Positions 37,128 to 45,122 of a DNA stretch of 64,000 nucleotides are shown here, piece after piece. How positions within the stretch are numbered: position 1 is the stretch's first letter; the number at the start of each line of letters is the position of its first letter. The position numbers were made by a program, and so were the translations under genes. The notes under the pieces are model-generated. The model was not told the origin of the DNA. It saw only the letters and a list, made by a program, of their open reading frames with translations, and did no database searches. This DNA is from Halohasta litorea (GTDB lineage Archaea; Halobacteriota; Halobacteria; Halobacteriales; Haloferacaceae), in contig NZ_JANHDJ010000008.1 in assembly GCF_024494645.1 (NCBI RefSeq), positions 39,843-103,842 on the forward strand, written 5' to 3'.

Positions 37128-38579
37128 TTAGTCGTCAGTTGCGGGCATGTCGACCGCAGGGTCCTCGATGTCCACGTTCGATTCGGTGAGGTCAGCGTTA
37201 CGCCATGTGCCACGCTGGAACCACGCGTAGGCGATTATGGCACCGATAACGTTCGAGATGGCAAACGACAGCCAGATGCCGGTCTCTGCAAGCGGGCCGG
37301 AAGCGACCCACGCAATGGGGAAGCGGATGACGCCGAGTGTCAGCACCGAAATTGCAGCGGCAGTAAGCGTCTTGCCAGCACCGCGGAAGCTCCCGGTGTA
37401 GGCGCGCATAATGCCGATAAACCCGAAGGTGAGTGCGACGTATCGAAGGAACTGGGTACCGGCTTCGACCACCTGCGCAGCGTCGGCTTGGTCTGCGCCG
37501 ACAAACACTGAGACGATCGGTTCGGGGAACACGAACACGATGATTCCAGCAAGCGTCAGGATACCGAACAGGACTTTCGCTGCGAGAGTAGCTGCCTGTT
37601 CGGCCCGGTCGGGTTTGCTGGCGCCGATGTTCTGGCCGGTCATCGTCTCGACCCCGCGAGCAACCGCGATAGCGGGCAGGAAGACGACCGAGAAGACGCG
37701 TGTTCCGATCCCGTAGGCCGCGACGACCGGATCGGAGAACGTCGCGACGATGAACAACAGGAGGTTCATCGAGAGCGCACGTCCGGTCCCTTCGATAGAA
37801 GCGGGGAGGCCAATACGAGCAAGGCGACGCAGGTAGGAGAAATCCGGGATCATGTCGCGAAGGTGGATTTCAACGCCACGGTGGCCACGGAACATAATGG
37901 CGAGGCCGACCACGAGCGCGAGCCCCCGGGAGAAGACGGTTGCGACTGCAGCGCCCTGGATGCCCATCTCGGGGAATACCCACCAGCCGAAGATGAGAAA
38001 CGGGTCGATGACGATATTCAACACAACCGACCCGAACATTACCAGCATCGGCGTGATCGTGTCTCCGTACCCGCGCATCAGCGCGATGAACACGGCGAAA
38101 CCGAACATGAACATCAAGCCGAGCGCGACGACTTCCATGTAGCTCGAGGCCAGCGGTAGGACATCTGCAGACGCCCCCATCACCGAGAGGAAATCCTCGA
38201 CGAAGAAGTAGCCGACACCGCCCAAGAGGACAGATGCAAGCACAGCAAACGTCATCGTCTGGGAGGCGGCGTACTCGGCTTTGCGTTCCTCGTCCGCACC
38301 GATATACTGTGCGACCAATACGCTCCCGGCGACCGAGATTCCCATCCCCAGTGAAATAAGCAGGAAGACCATCGGGAACGCGAAGCTGATCGCCGCAAGG
38401 GCGTCGGTGCTGTACTGGCCGAGCCAGAACGTATCGGCGAGGTTGTAGGCCGTCTGAAAGAGATTCGTGACAACGATCGGCATCGAGAGGAAAAACAACG
38501 GTTTGGCGATGCCACCGGAGGTAAGATCGAACTCTTCGCGGCCTTTGAACAGTGCGGCCAGTCGACTACGGAGGCCCAT
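37128..38579 (-). CDS. MATE family multidrug efflux protein
   Basis: 483 residues with 12 helices in two halves, each with the MATE-type opening (GGIAKPLFFLSMPIVVTNLF; LARIGLPASIEGTGRALSMN) and the conserved GxG region (TMTGQNIGASKPDRAEQAA). Expels cationic drugs in exchange for Na+ or H+. Its ATG overlaps the stop of the upstream TetR gene (TGATG). Co-transcription with a TetR repressor implies drug-inducible expression. Confidence 0.93.
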   Translation of the reverse strand: MGLRSRLAALFKGREEFDLTSGGIAKPLFFLSMPIVVTNLFQTAYNLADTFWLGQYSTDALAAISFAFPMVFLLISLGMGISVAGSVLVAQYIGADEERKAEYAASQTMTFAVLASVLLGGVGYFFVEDFLSVMGASADVLPLASSYMEVVALGLMFMFGFAVFIALMRGYGDTITPMLVMFGSVVLNIVIDPFLIFGWWVFPEMGIQGAAVATVFSRGLALVVGLAIMFRGHRGVEIHLRDMIPDFSYLRRLARIGLPASIEGTGRALSMNLLLFIVATFSDPVVAAYGIGTRVFSVVFLPAIAVARGVETMTGQNIGASKPDRAEQAATLAAKVLFGILTLAGIIVFVFPEPIVSVFVGADQADAAQVVEAGTQFLRYVALTFGFIGIMRAYTGSFRGAGKTLTAAAISVLTLGVIRFPIAWVASGPLAETGIWLSFAISNVIGAIIAYAWFQRGTWRNADLTESNVDIEDPAVDMPATDD

Positions 38580-39178
38580 CAGGCCTCCACCGCCTCAGCG
38601 ACCACAAGGTGGCTCTCGATGTAGTCGACCAGCGTGCCATAGAGTTGGTCAGCCGAGCAATCGCTCGCAGTCTGGCGCGTATGAGCGCCCATGATCGCCG
38701 TCGCGAGGAACTCCGCGGTGACATCCGGCTCCATCTCGGGGTCGAACACACCCGATTCGACACCAGCCTCGATGATCTCCTGGAGTCTGTCGACGAGAGC
38801 CGTCTCGAAGTCGGTAAGTTTGGACTGTATGTGGTCGTCGTGTTGGGATTGGATGGTAAGTTCAATGAGCGCCCGCTGAAGACTGGTTTCACTGTCATCT
38901 GGAGAGAGGACGGTTTTAAGCAGGATATCGAGTTCGTGAGGCGGTGTCTGACCGTCTACGTTCGATAGCCGGGTGGTATACTGGTCGAAGAGGTAATCGA
39001 GAAACGCCGAAAACAGCTCCTGTTTCGTCTCATAGTGGTAGTAGATGAGGGATTTGCTGGTCTCGGTCTCGGCGGCGATTTTTTCGAGTGTGAGATTCGC
39101 ATACCCGTGGGTACAGAGCGACCGATGGGTCGCATCCAAAATCTCGGTTGGTGGCGTTTCATCCATACTGTTATGCAC
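38579..39178 (-). CDS. TetR/AcrR family regulator of the MATE pump
   Basis: 199 residues. The N-terminal HTH (HGYANLTLEKIAAETETSKS followed by LIYYHYETKQELF) is standard TetR; the C-terminal ligand domain is variable. First gene of a two-gene operon with the MATE pump. The palindrome at 39182-39200 directly upstream, repeated before the gene at 39921-40358, is its likely operator, so it should repress itself, the pump and that gene. Confidence 0.9.
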   Translation of the reverse strand: MHNSMDETPPTEILDATHRSLCTHGYANLTLEKIAAETETSKSLIYYHYETKQELFSAFLDYLFDQYTTRLSNVDGQTPPHELDILLKTVLSPDDSETSLQRALIELTIQSQHDDHIQSKLTDFETALVDRLQEIIEAGVESGVFDPEMEPDVTAEFLATAIMGAHTRQTASDCSADQLYGTLVDYIESHLVVAEAVEA

Positions 39179-39181
39179 GAC

Positions 39182-39200
39182 TACTTACTAACTAATTAGT
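39182..39200. promoter_or_regulatory. candidate TetR operator, copy 1
   Basis: TACTTACTAACTAATTAGT, containing the palindromic core ACTAATTAGT, 4 bases upstream of the regulator's start codon. The exact reverse complement occurs at 40365-40383. Confidence 0.6.
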
Positions 39201-39302
39201 CAAAAATGTTGGGAAATCGTGTATCGGTACCTACTGTATCGCTCAAGTCGGTAGGTTGGCCCGGTCATAACTGTTATCCGAGCGCCACTGAACAGTCATA
39301 TA

Positions 39303-39914
39303 ATGGCTGATCTGCCGGAACGCACCGCCTCGGATCACAACGAAGAGATCATGCATGCGACCTACCGTGCGCTTTGCGAACACGGGTACGCCGACCTCAC
39401 GATCAAACGGATCGCCGCCGAGTACGGGAAGTCAACGGCCGCAATTCACTACCACTACGACACCAAAGAGGACCTGCTGGCGGCTTATCTCGACTATTTA
39501 CTCGATCGGTTCGTTGCGACGATCAAGGATATTGAGACGACAGATCCCGAGGCACGACTAGAGTTACTACTCGATAAGCTGCTGGTCAAACCTAATGAGT
39601 ATCCGGATCTTGTCGTCTCGATGCTGGAGATGGGGGCCCAAGCACCCTACAAGCAGTCGTTCCGTGAGCGGTTTCAGCAGCACGACGAGTATGTCCGTTA
39701 CACACTCAAAGCAGTAATCAACCACGGCATCGACGAAGGCGTGTTCGGCGACGTCGACGCCACTCATGCCGCACGAACACTCATGACCATCATCGACGGT
39801 GCGCGTACCCGAGCGGTCGTGCTCGACGATACGGAGGCGTTTCCAACCGCCAGACGGATGGCTGACGAGTACATCTCGACCATCCGCGCGGTCGAGGAAT
39901 CGACAGATAGCTGA
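39303..39914 (+). CDS. second TetR/AcrR family regulator
   Basis: 203 residues, HTH HGYADLTIKRIAAEYGKSTA followed by AIHYHYDTKEDLLAAYLDYL; same subfamily as the regulator at 38579 but transcribed divergently. It has a C-terminal ligand domain of about 140 residues. A CATATAATG sequence overlaps its start. It is not preceded by the shared operator, so its targets are probably different. Confidence 0.88.
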   Translation: MADLPERTASDHNEEIMHATYRALCEHGYADLTIKRIAAEYGKSTAAIHYHYDTKEDLLAAYLDYLLDRFVATIKDIETTDPEARLELLLDKLLVKPNEYPDLVVSMLEMGAQAPYKQSFRERFQQHDEYVRYTLKAVINHGIDEGVFGDVDATHAARTLMTIIDGARTRAVVLDDTEAFPTARRMADEYISTIRAVEESTDS

Positions 39915-39920
39915 GTATCG

Positions 39921-40358
39921 TTACGGTGAGCCTTGTTTTTCAGGGCTCTGGTCAAACTCCGTCTCTCGGCCCCATTCTATTTCGGTGGTACACCAGTGAC
40001 AGAACGTGAGCTCCGGGTCGAGTTCTTTTCCACAGTTGGGACACGGCGGGTGTTCCGTCGTCACTGGAGCCGAGTGCTCTCTGACGGTGTTCGTGGCATG
40101 GGCGAGCACATACGCATCAAGCACACAGAGGGCTCCGACGATCGGAACCGGAAGTAGCGAGAGTATTGCCATGAGTTCCCCGTTTTGAGCCCCAGTCACG
40201 GCTGTCTGATCGACGAATATGACGTTGACACCAAGCAGAACGATGAGCCATCCGATGGCCCGCCGCCAGCGACGGAGATACAGCTGTCCGAGCCCCATTG
40301 CGATTGCCGATAACAGCGCAGCGAGCCACGGCCGCTTGTGTGTGTTCGACTGGCCCAT
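39921..40358 (-). CDS. membrane protein with C-terminal zinc ribbon
   Basis: 145 residues: two or three helices (AALLSAIAMGLGQLYLRRW; AIGWLIVLLGVNVIF; LLPVPIVGALCVLDAYVLA) then a zinc ribbon CPNCGKELDPELTFCHWC. The helical part is like the TM2/DUF5683 type (GLGQLYLRRW). The operator-like palindrome at 40365-40383 sits 6 bases before its start, so it should belong to the TetR regulon. Confidence 0.75.
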   Translation of the reverse strand: MGQSNTHKRPWLAALLSAIAMGLGQLYLRRWRRAIGWLIVLLGVNVIFVDQTAVTGAQNGELMAILSLLPVPIVGALCVLDAYVLAHATNTVREHSAPVTTEHPPCPNCGKELDPELTFCHWCTTEIEWGRETEFDQSPEKQGSP

Positions 40359-40364
40359 ACAGTA

Positions 40365-40383
40365 ACTAATTAGTTAGTAAGTA
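40365..40383. promoter_or_regulatory. candidate TetR operator, copy 2
   Basis: ACTAATTAGTTAGTAAGTA is the exact reverse complement of 39182-39200 and lies just upstream of the gene at 39921-40358. Confidence 0.6.
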
Positions 40384-40481
40384 ATAAGCCTTCTCGACCG
40401 AAACGGATTCCCAGTGGAACGTCGACCATCACCAGTTGATGCCGTTACTCGAAGGTTCAGTAGCCGAGAGGTGGTATTCTG

Positions 40482-40907
40482 ATGGTGGTCCAGAGATACC
40501 TTCGACTGCTCGTGGAGGGACCGCTCGCCCGTCGGCTCCGCCGGTTCGTTGCAGTGGGTGTGTTCACCGCAGGGGTCCAGACTGTGTTGCTCTGGCTGTT
40601 CGTCGACTCGGTTGGACTGAACTATCTCCTTGGGGCAGTGATCGCCATCGAACTCACGATCATTCTCTCGTACGTTCTCAACAACGCGTGGACGTTTCAG
40701 GCGAGTCAAAACACCGGTCTCGCCGCGTATCTGGTTGGCATGGTAAAAACGAATCTCGTCCGCGGGACAGCGATTCCTATTCAGTTGGCCGTCTTGTTCG
40801 GACTCGTCGAGTGGGCCAACAGTATGTATCTGATCGCCAACGCGATTGCGATCTTCGTCAGTGGGTTGTACCGCTATGTGCTTGATGCGCGATGGACTTG
40901 GGGTTGA
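40482..40907 (+). CDS. GtrA family membrane protein
   Basis: 141 residues with four helices. It has RRFVAVGVFTAGVQTVLLWL at the N-terminus and the GtrA-like end ANAIAIFVSGLYRYVLDARWTW (shown here in shortened sense: YRYVLDARWTW). GtrA proteins are thought to flip polyprenyl-linked sugars or assist cell-surface glycan synthesis. It stands alone, with no glycosyltransferase next to it except the dead one at 32373. Confidence 0.85.
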   Translation: MVVQRYLRLLVEGPLARRLRRFVAVGVFTAGVQTVLLWLFVDSVGLNYLLGAVIAIELTIILSYVLNNAWTFQASQNTGLAAYLVGMVKTNLVRGTAIPIQLAVLFGLVEWANSMYLIANAIAIFVSGLYRYVLDARWTWG

Positions 40908-40976
40908 GAACCTGTCGATCTCCGTTCTGCGACCGGATAGCGTATGAGATAGCCAATCGCGTCTGCATCAAGTGAA

Positions 40977-42212
40977 CTACCCCACCCTACCGCTCGGGCT
41001 GACGCCCTCGCGCTTGAGGGTGGGGCTTCCTGTTTCCACGACGCGCTTTGCAGATACCGAGGTATCCACAGGGAGTGTAGTCTCCACAGGCGTTGATTCG
41101 GAGTGAACCACTCCTACTTTTTCAAGACCACGAGAAAGAATATTCCACGCCGCGTTTGCGTCCCTATCCGCCTCAAACCCGCAGGCGGGACAGGAGTGTT
41201 CGCGCACCCACAACGGTTTATCGATCTTGACACCGCAAGACGCGCACTCCTTGGTCGTCCCTCTTGGATTCACCGCGACAAAGTACGCTCCTTCGCGCTC
41301 ACACTTGTATTCGAGCATCCGCAGGAACGCCCCCCACGCCGCTCCCGCTCGGTACCGAGAGTTGCCCGGCAGTTCGATCAGTCCCTTCGCGTCCAAGTCC
41401 TCGACCGCTACAAGGTCGTACTCGCAGGCGTAGTGATTCGACAACTTGTGGAGAAAGTCTCGTCGCTTTCGCTTGAGGTCGGCGTGTCGTTCGGCCACAA
41501 CTCGGCGCTGTTTCTCCCAGTTGTTCGACCCGTGTTCCTTCCGTGAGAGGTCGCGTTGTGCGCGTTCGAGTCGTTCGCGTTCGTCGCTGAAGTCGGGACT
41601 CTCGATGGCGTACCCATCGGTGTCGTGTGCGTACTTGAGGATCCCCACGTCGATACCGATGCACCGCTCGGGGTTCTCAGGTTTCTCGGGCGTGGATTCG
41701 TCCATGTCAATGCCGAACGTGGCATACCACTCGCCCGTCGGTTCTCGCTTGATCGTGACCTGTTTGACGGTCGCTTTCTCGGGAATATCTCGGTGGAGGT
41801 GAATCGGAATCTCACCGATTTTGCTCAACCACAGGACAGGCCGACCACTCGTATTCTTGAGTTCGAAGCCGGACTGGTTGTAGGTGACAGATCGGTACTC
41901 GCGGGGCGGTTTCCATTTGAGCATTCCCACGGCGCGTCCGTTCTCCTTCTGTGCTTTGAGCGTGGAGAGGTTGTCGTAGACGCGCTTGACGACCATCTGC
42001 AATACTTTCGAGTGAACGTCACCGAGGTCGTCCCACCACGTTTTGAGGTCGGGGAGCTGCCCCTGAACCTCATAGCGGGCGGGAATGTCGTCTGCCTCGT
42101 TGACCAAGTAGAGGATGTGGTTGTACAGTTGCCTACAAATATTGACGTGGTGCAGAAGCGTCTCAGCGATGTCTTCTGGCGGGTCGAGTCGATACTTGTA
42201 GTTGTAGTGCAT
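40977..42212 (-). CDS. tnpB: TnpB RNA-guided endonuclease
   Basis: 411 residues. N-terminal helix-rich region (HVNICRQLYNHILYLV) followed by the split RuvC domain: CIGIDVGILKYAHD (Asp), LVAVEDLDAKGL (Glu) and EADRDANAAWNIL (Asp), and a zinc ribbon with CASCGV...CPACGF. All three catalytic acids are present, so an active RNA-guided DNA nuclease of IS200/IS605 elements is expected. The guide RNA should come from the 3' end of this gene and the adjoining right end. It follows the DUF2080-type gene by 3 bases. Confidence 0.9.
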   Translation of the reverse strand: MHYNYKYRLDPPEDIAETLLHHVNICRQLYNHILYLVNEADDIPARYEVQGQLPDLKTWWDDLGDVHSKVLQMVVKRVYDNLSTLKAQKENGRAVGMLKWKPPREYRSVTYNQSGFELKNTSGRPVLWLSKIGEIPIHLHRDIPEKATVKQVTIKREPTGEWYATFGIDMDESTPEKPENPERCIGIDVGILKYAHDTDGYAIESPDFSDERERLERAQRDLSRKEHGSNNWEKQRRVVAERHADLKRKRRDFLHKLSNHYACEYDLVAVEDLDAKGLIELPGNSRYRAGAAWGAFLRMLEYKCEREGAYFVAVNPRGTTKECASCGVKIDKPLWVREHSCPACGFEADRDANAAWNILSRGLEKVGVVHSESTPVETTLPVDTSVSAKRVVETGSPTLKREGVSPSGRVG

Positions 42213-42215
42213 AGC

Positions 42216-42368
42216 CTACTCGTCTGAGTTGGGTTCGGAGACGCGGACAACTTTCACATCGGCTCCGCGCCAGCGTTTGGGGACGATGACGTGGGCGCTA
42301 TTCCCCGACGGTTTTGCGGTTCCGTCGAGGACTTCTTCGCCTTTGATTTCAAACTTATTCATCGACAT
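42216..42368 (-). CDS. DUF2080-type transposon-encoded protein
   Basis: 50 residues, MNKFEIKGEEVLDGTAKPSG followed by NSAHVIVPKRWRGADVKVV: an AbrB/SpoVT-like small domain that typically precedes tnpB in haloarchaeal IS elements. It ends 3 bases before the tnpB ATG and is probably a regulator of the element. Confidence 0.75.
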   Translation of the reverse strand: MSMNKFEIKGEEVLDGTAKPSGNSAHVIVPKRWRGADVKVVRVSEPNSDE

Positions 42369-42487
42369 AGTATAGACTTTGTATAGACATAAGGGTAATG
42401 GTGGCCTGTGGATCGAGCGTCGAACGTGTATGAAAACTGTGCGGCGCTGTATCCCCTCCCTACTGCGCTACTCAGTCGCCTCGCTCC

Positions 42488-42717
<230 letters not shown>

Positions 42718-43290
42718 CTCGTGGAATTATAGGACGAAAAATGTAACTCTCTGTGGATTTCAACAGAGCCAGAATATCACAAATCACCTCGGGGATTTTC
42801 TCCCACCTGTTCCAGGAGCTGTCGAGGGTCTCATGGAGGCTCTGATAACCTATTATCGAACTGGGGGAAGCTACCATCCACTTGTTGATATTGCCCTGTT
42901 CCACTATCAGTTCGAGACTATCCATCCATACGGGGATGGAACTGGTCGACTCGGTCGACTGCTCATCACACTCCAGTTGTACGATGCGGGCTACCTTCAG
43001 CATCCGAACCTCTATCTCAGTGAGTATTTCAACCGAAACAAATCCGAGTACGTAGTTCGAATGGATAGCGTTCGATCCGACGGACAGTGGGAGTCGTGGC
43101 TCTCGTTTTTCATCCGTGGGATTGCCCAACAAGCCGAAGAATCCGTCAATAGAACGCTCGCACTTGATGAGTTTCGACGACAGTACGAAGAAGACTATGG
43201 CGGCATCTCGTATACCAAACACAAACTCGTCTGCAGCCTCTTCGAACAGCCCTATCTCACGACCCAGACTGTGAGAATCTATCTTATTCA

Positions 43291-44774
43291 AGGAGAGAAT
43301 CCCGTCGTTCACGACGGGCGTGAATCCGACAATCCCTCCACAGTCCACCGTCGATAGCAGGCCGGATATTCAACGCCAAAACACACCATTAAGTAGGTTT
43401 GTCTACATACTCTATGTATGGCGATTCAAGTTACTCGGACCTATGTTGCATCCATACGGAACCAGCAACAGGTCAAGGGTGACTTGGACTCGCTTGGGCT
43501 TGCCGCCTCAAAGCTCTGGAATATCGCACGCTGGACGTGTGACCGCATCTGGAGTGAAACAGGGACAATCCCCGAGGATGGCCCGCTCAAGGCATACTTG
43601 AAGAACCACGACCGCTACGCCGATCTTAATTCTCAATCGAGTCAGCGAGTCATTGAAGAACTCGCTGAAGCGTTCCATGGTTGGTATGCCAAACGCCGAA
43701 ACGGGGACGACCGCGCAAACCCACCGAAGTATCGAAAGAACGGTGACGACCACCCACGGTCGACTGTCACGTTCAAAGAAGACGGGTTTAAACACGATAG
43801 CAAGAACAATCGGATTCGCCTCTCGAAAGGCCGCAACCTGAAAGAACACTGGTCCGATTTCATCCTCTGCGAAATCGGAACTCGGCCAGATGTGACCATT
43901 GAGAACGTTCGCCAAGTGAAAGCAGTCTGGAACGGAGACGAATGGGAACTTCATATCGTCTGCAAGCACGAGATTGAGGCCGAGTCTCCCGGCGACGAAA
44001 CTGCCGGTGTTGACCTCGGTATCTCGAACTTCGCCGCCGTCTCGTATTCCACGGGCGACCACGAGTTGTATCCGGGGAATGCTCTCAAGACCGACGAACG
44101 GTACTTCGCCAAGGAGATAGCGAAGTGCAACTCATCTCGGTCGAACAAAGCACTCAGACTCCGCAGGAAACGTTCTGAGCGTCGGTCGCACTACTTGCAC
44201 GCCGTCACGAAACACATCGTATCCGAATGTGTTGAACGAGGTGTCGGAACAATTGCTGTCGGCAACCTCGAAGGTATCCGTGAAGACGACGAGACTGGCG
44301 AAGCCCGGAACTGGGGCGACCGTGGCAACGAAGGCTTACACGGGTGGGCGTTTGACCGATTCACAAACTTGCTCACCCACAAGGCGAAAGCCGAAGGTAT
44401 TGCCGTGGTTGTAGTGAGCGAACGAAACACATCGAAGACGTGTTCGTGTTGTGGGCAGAAGCGAGACGCCAACCGCGTTGAGCGCGGCTTGTACGTCTGT
44501 CGTGGGTGTGAGGCCGTAATGAACGCCGACTCAAATGGTGCGGAGAACATTCGGCGTCGGTTAGACCAAGCAGAAAAGGTAACTCTGAGTCCTCGGTCAT
44601 CCGAGGATAGGAGTAGCGGGCGTGTGGCACGTCCAGTAGTCAACCTGTTCCGTCGTGGAGAACACGACCCTAACTGTGGACAGGGGACGTTCGCTCAACA
44701 GGCGAGCAGCTGCAAACCATAAATATCCCAACTGCGGTCGGGAAGCCTCGCCGTTCACGGCGAGGAGGATGTCA
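43291..44774 (+). mobile_element. IS1341-type element (TnpB only) inserted in the Fic gene
   Basis: The left end has the subterminal hairpin CCCGTCG-TTCA-CGACGGG (43301-43318). The right end has CCTCGCCG-TTCA-CGGCGAGG (44746-44765) and the terminal GGAGGATGTCA (44764-44774), shared with the element ending at 49035. The hairpins are typical of IS200/IS605 ends. The flanking Fic halves show the insertion point; no target duplication is apparent. Confidence 0.75.
43418..44722 (+). CDS. TnpB-like protein with altered RuvC site
   Basis: 434 residues. AGVDLGISNFA (first Asp) and MNADSNGAENI (third Asp) are present, but the middle motif reads AVGNLEGIRED where the intact TnpB at 40977 has AVEDL: the catalytic Glu position is Gly. 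Zinc ribbon CSCCGQ...CRGCEA. The Glu may be supplied by neighbouring acids (LEGIREDDE) in this subfamily, or cleavage may be lost. The guide-RNA region is expected from about 44600 through the right end at 44774. Confidence 0.85.
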   Translation: MAIQVTRTYVASIRNQQQVKGDLDSLGLAASKLWNIARWTCDRIWSETGTIPEDGPLKAYLKNHDRYADLNSQSSQRVIEELAEAFHGWYAKRRNGDDRANPPKYRKNGDDHPRSTVTFKEDGFKHDSKNNRIRLSKGRNLKEHWSDFILCEIGTRPDVTIENVRQVKAVWNGDEWELHIVCKHEIEAESPGDETAGVDLGISNFAAVSYSTGDHELYPGNALKTDERYFAKEIAKCNSSRSNKALRLRRKRSERRSHYLHAVTKHIVSECVERGVGTIAVGNLEGIREDDETGEARNWGDRGNEGLHGWAFDRFTNLLTHKAKAEGIAVVVVSERNTSKTCSCCGQKRDANRVERGLYVCRGCEAVMNADSNGAENIRRRLDQAEKVTLSPRSSEDRSSGRVARPVVNLFRRGEHDPNCGQGTFAQQASSCKP

Positions 44775-44924
44775 CTCGATGTTGAGCAGTCGACTGCCTA
44801 CCGTGCAATCACTGCCCTTGAGGAAGACGGGATTCTCGAAGAAGTCACAGGGAAGGGGAGGAACAAGGAATATCGCGCAAAGGAGATATTCGAGATCCTC
44901 GAACAGCCTCCACAGACATACTAA

Positions 44925-45122
44925 TCTGAGTTAGCTACTGGTCAAACTATCGTATATCTCTTTGAATTCCTGCTCGCCGCGGATTAACGTCAAAGTCGCA
45001 TCTGAGATCTTCATCCTACTGGTGGCTTGTGTAATTTCAGCAATAGGCCGACAGTTGGCCGAAACAATGGTCGGCAGAATGGATCTGATCAGCGCCAGTA
45101 CGCCAGCGTTCCGTCTGGTGGA
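44925..45122. other. intergenic, no gene seen
   Basis: About 200 bases between the Fic remnant and the 3' end of the beta-lactamase-like gene; no feature recognised. Confidence 0.3.

Larger units (their letters stand above)
40950..42370 (-). mobile_element. IS200/IS605-group element, IS1341 type, with DUF2080-type ORF and TnpB
   Basis: A small transposon protein and TnpB in tandem, without a TnpA transposase. The 3' end of tnpB overlaps a strong hairpin (minus strand CCCCACCCTC...TAGGGTGGGG, about 40978-41027), expected for the guide-RNA scaffold and right end. The exact ends are not fixed. Confidence 0.7.
42736..44924 (+). pseudogene. Fic-domain protein split by an IS element
   Basis: The left part (about 42736-43290) begins inside the Fic domain: FLPPVPGAVEGLMEAL, YHPLVDIALFHYQFETIHPY, GDGTGRLGRLLITL, LYLSEYFNRNKSEYVVRMDS. 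The right part (44775-44924) is the C-terminal winged helix: LDVEQSTAYRAITALEEDGI, LEEVTGKGRNKEYRAKEIFE. The IS at 43291-44774 sits between them, and the 5' end is replaced by transposase debris. The active-site motif reads HPYGDGTGRLGR instead of HPFxxGNGRxxR (Asn to Thr). Fic proteins transfer AMP to target proteins; this one cannot be made whole. Confidence 0.8.
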
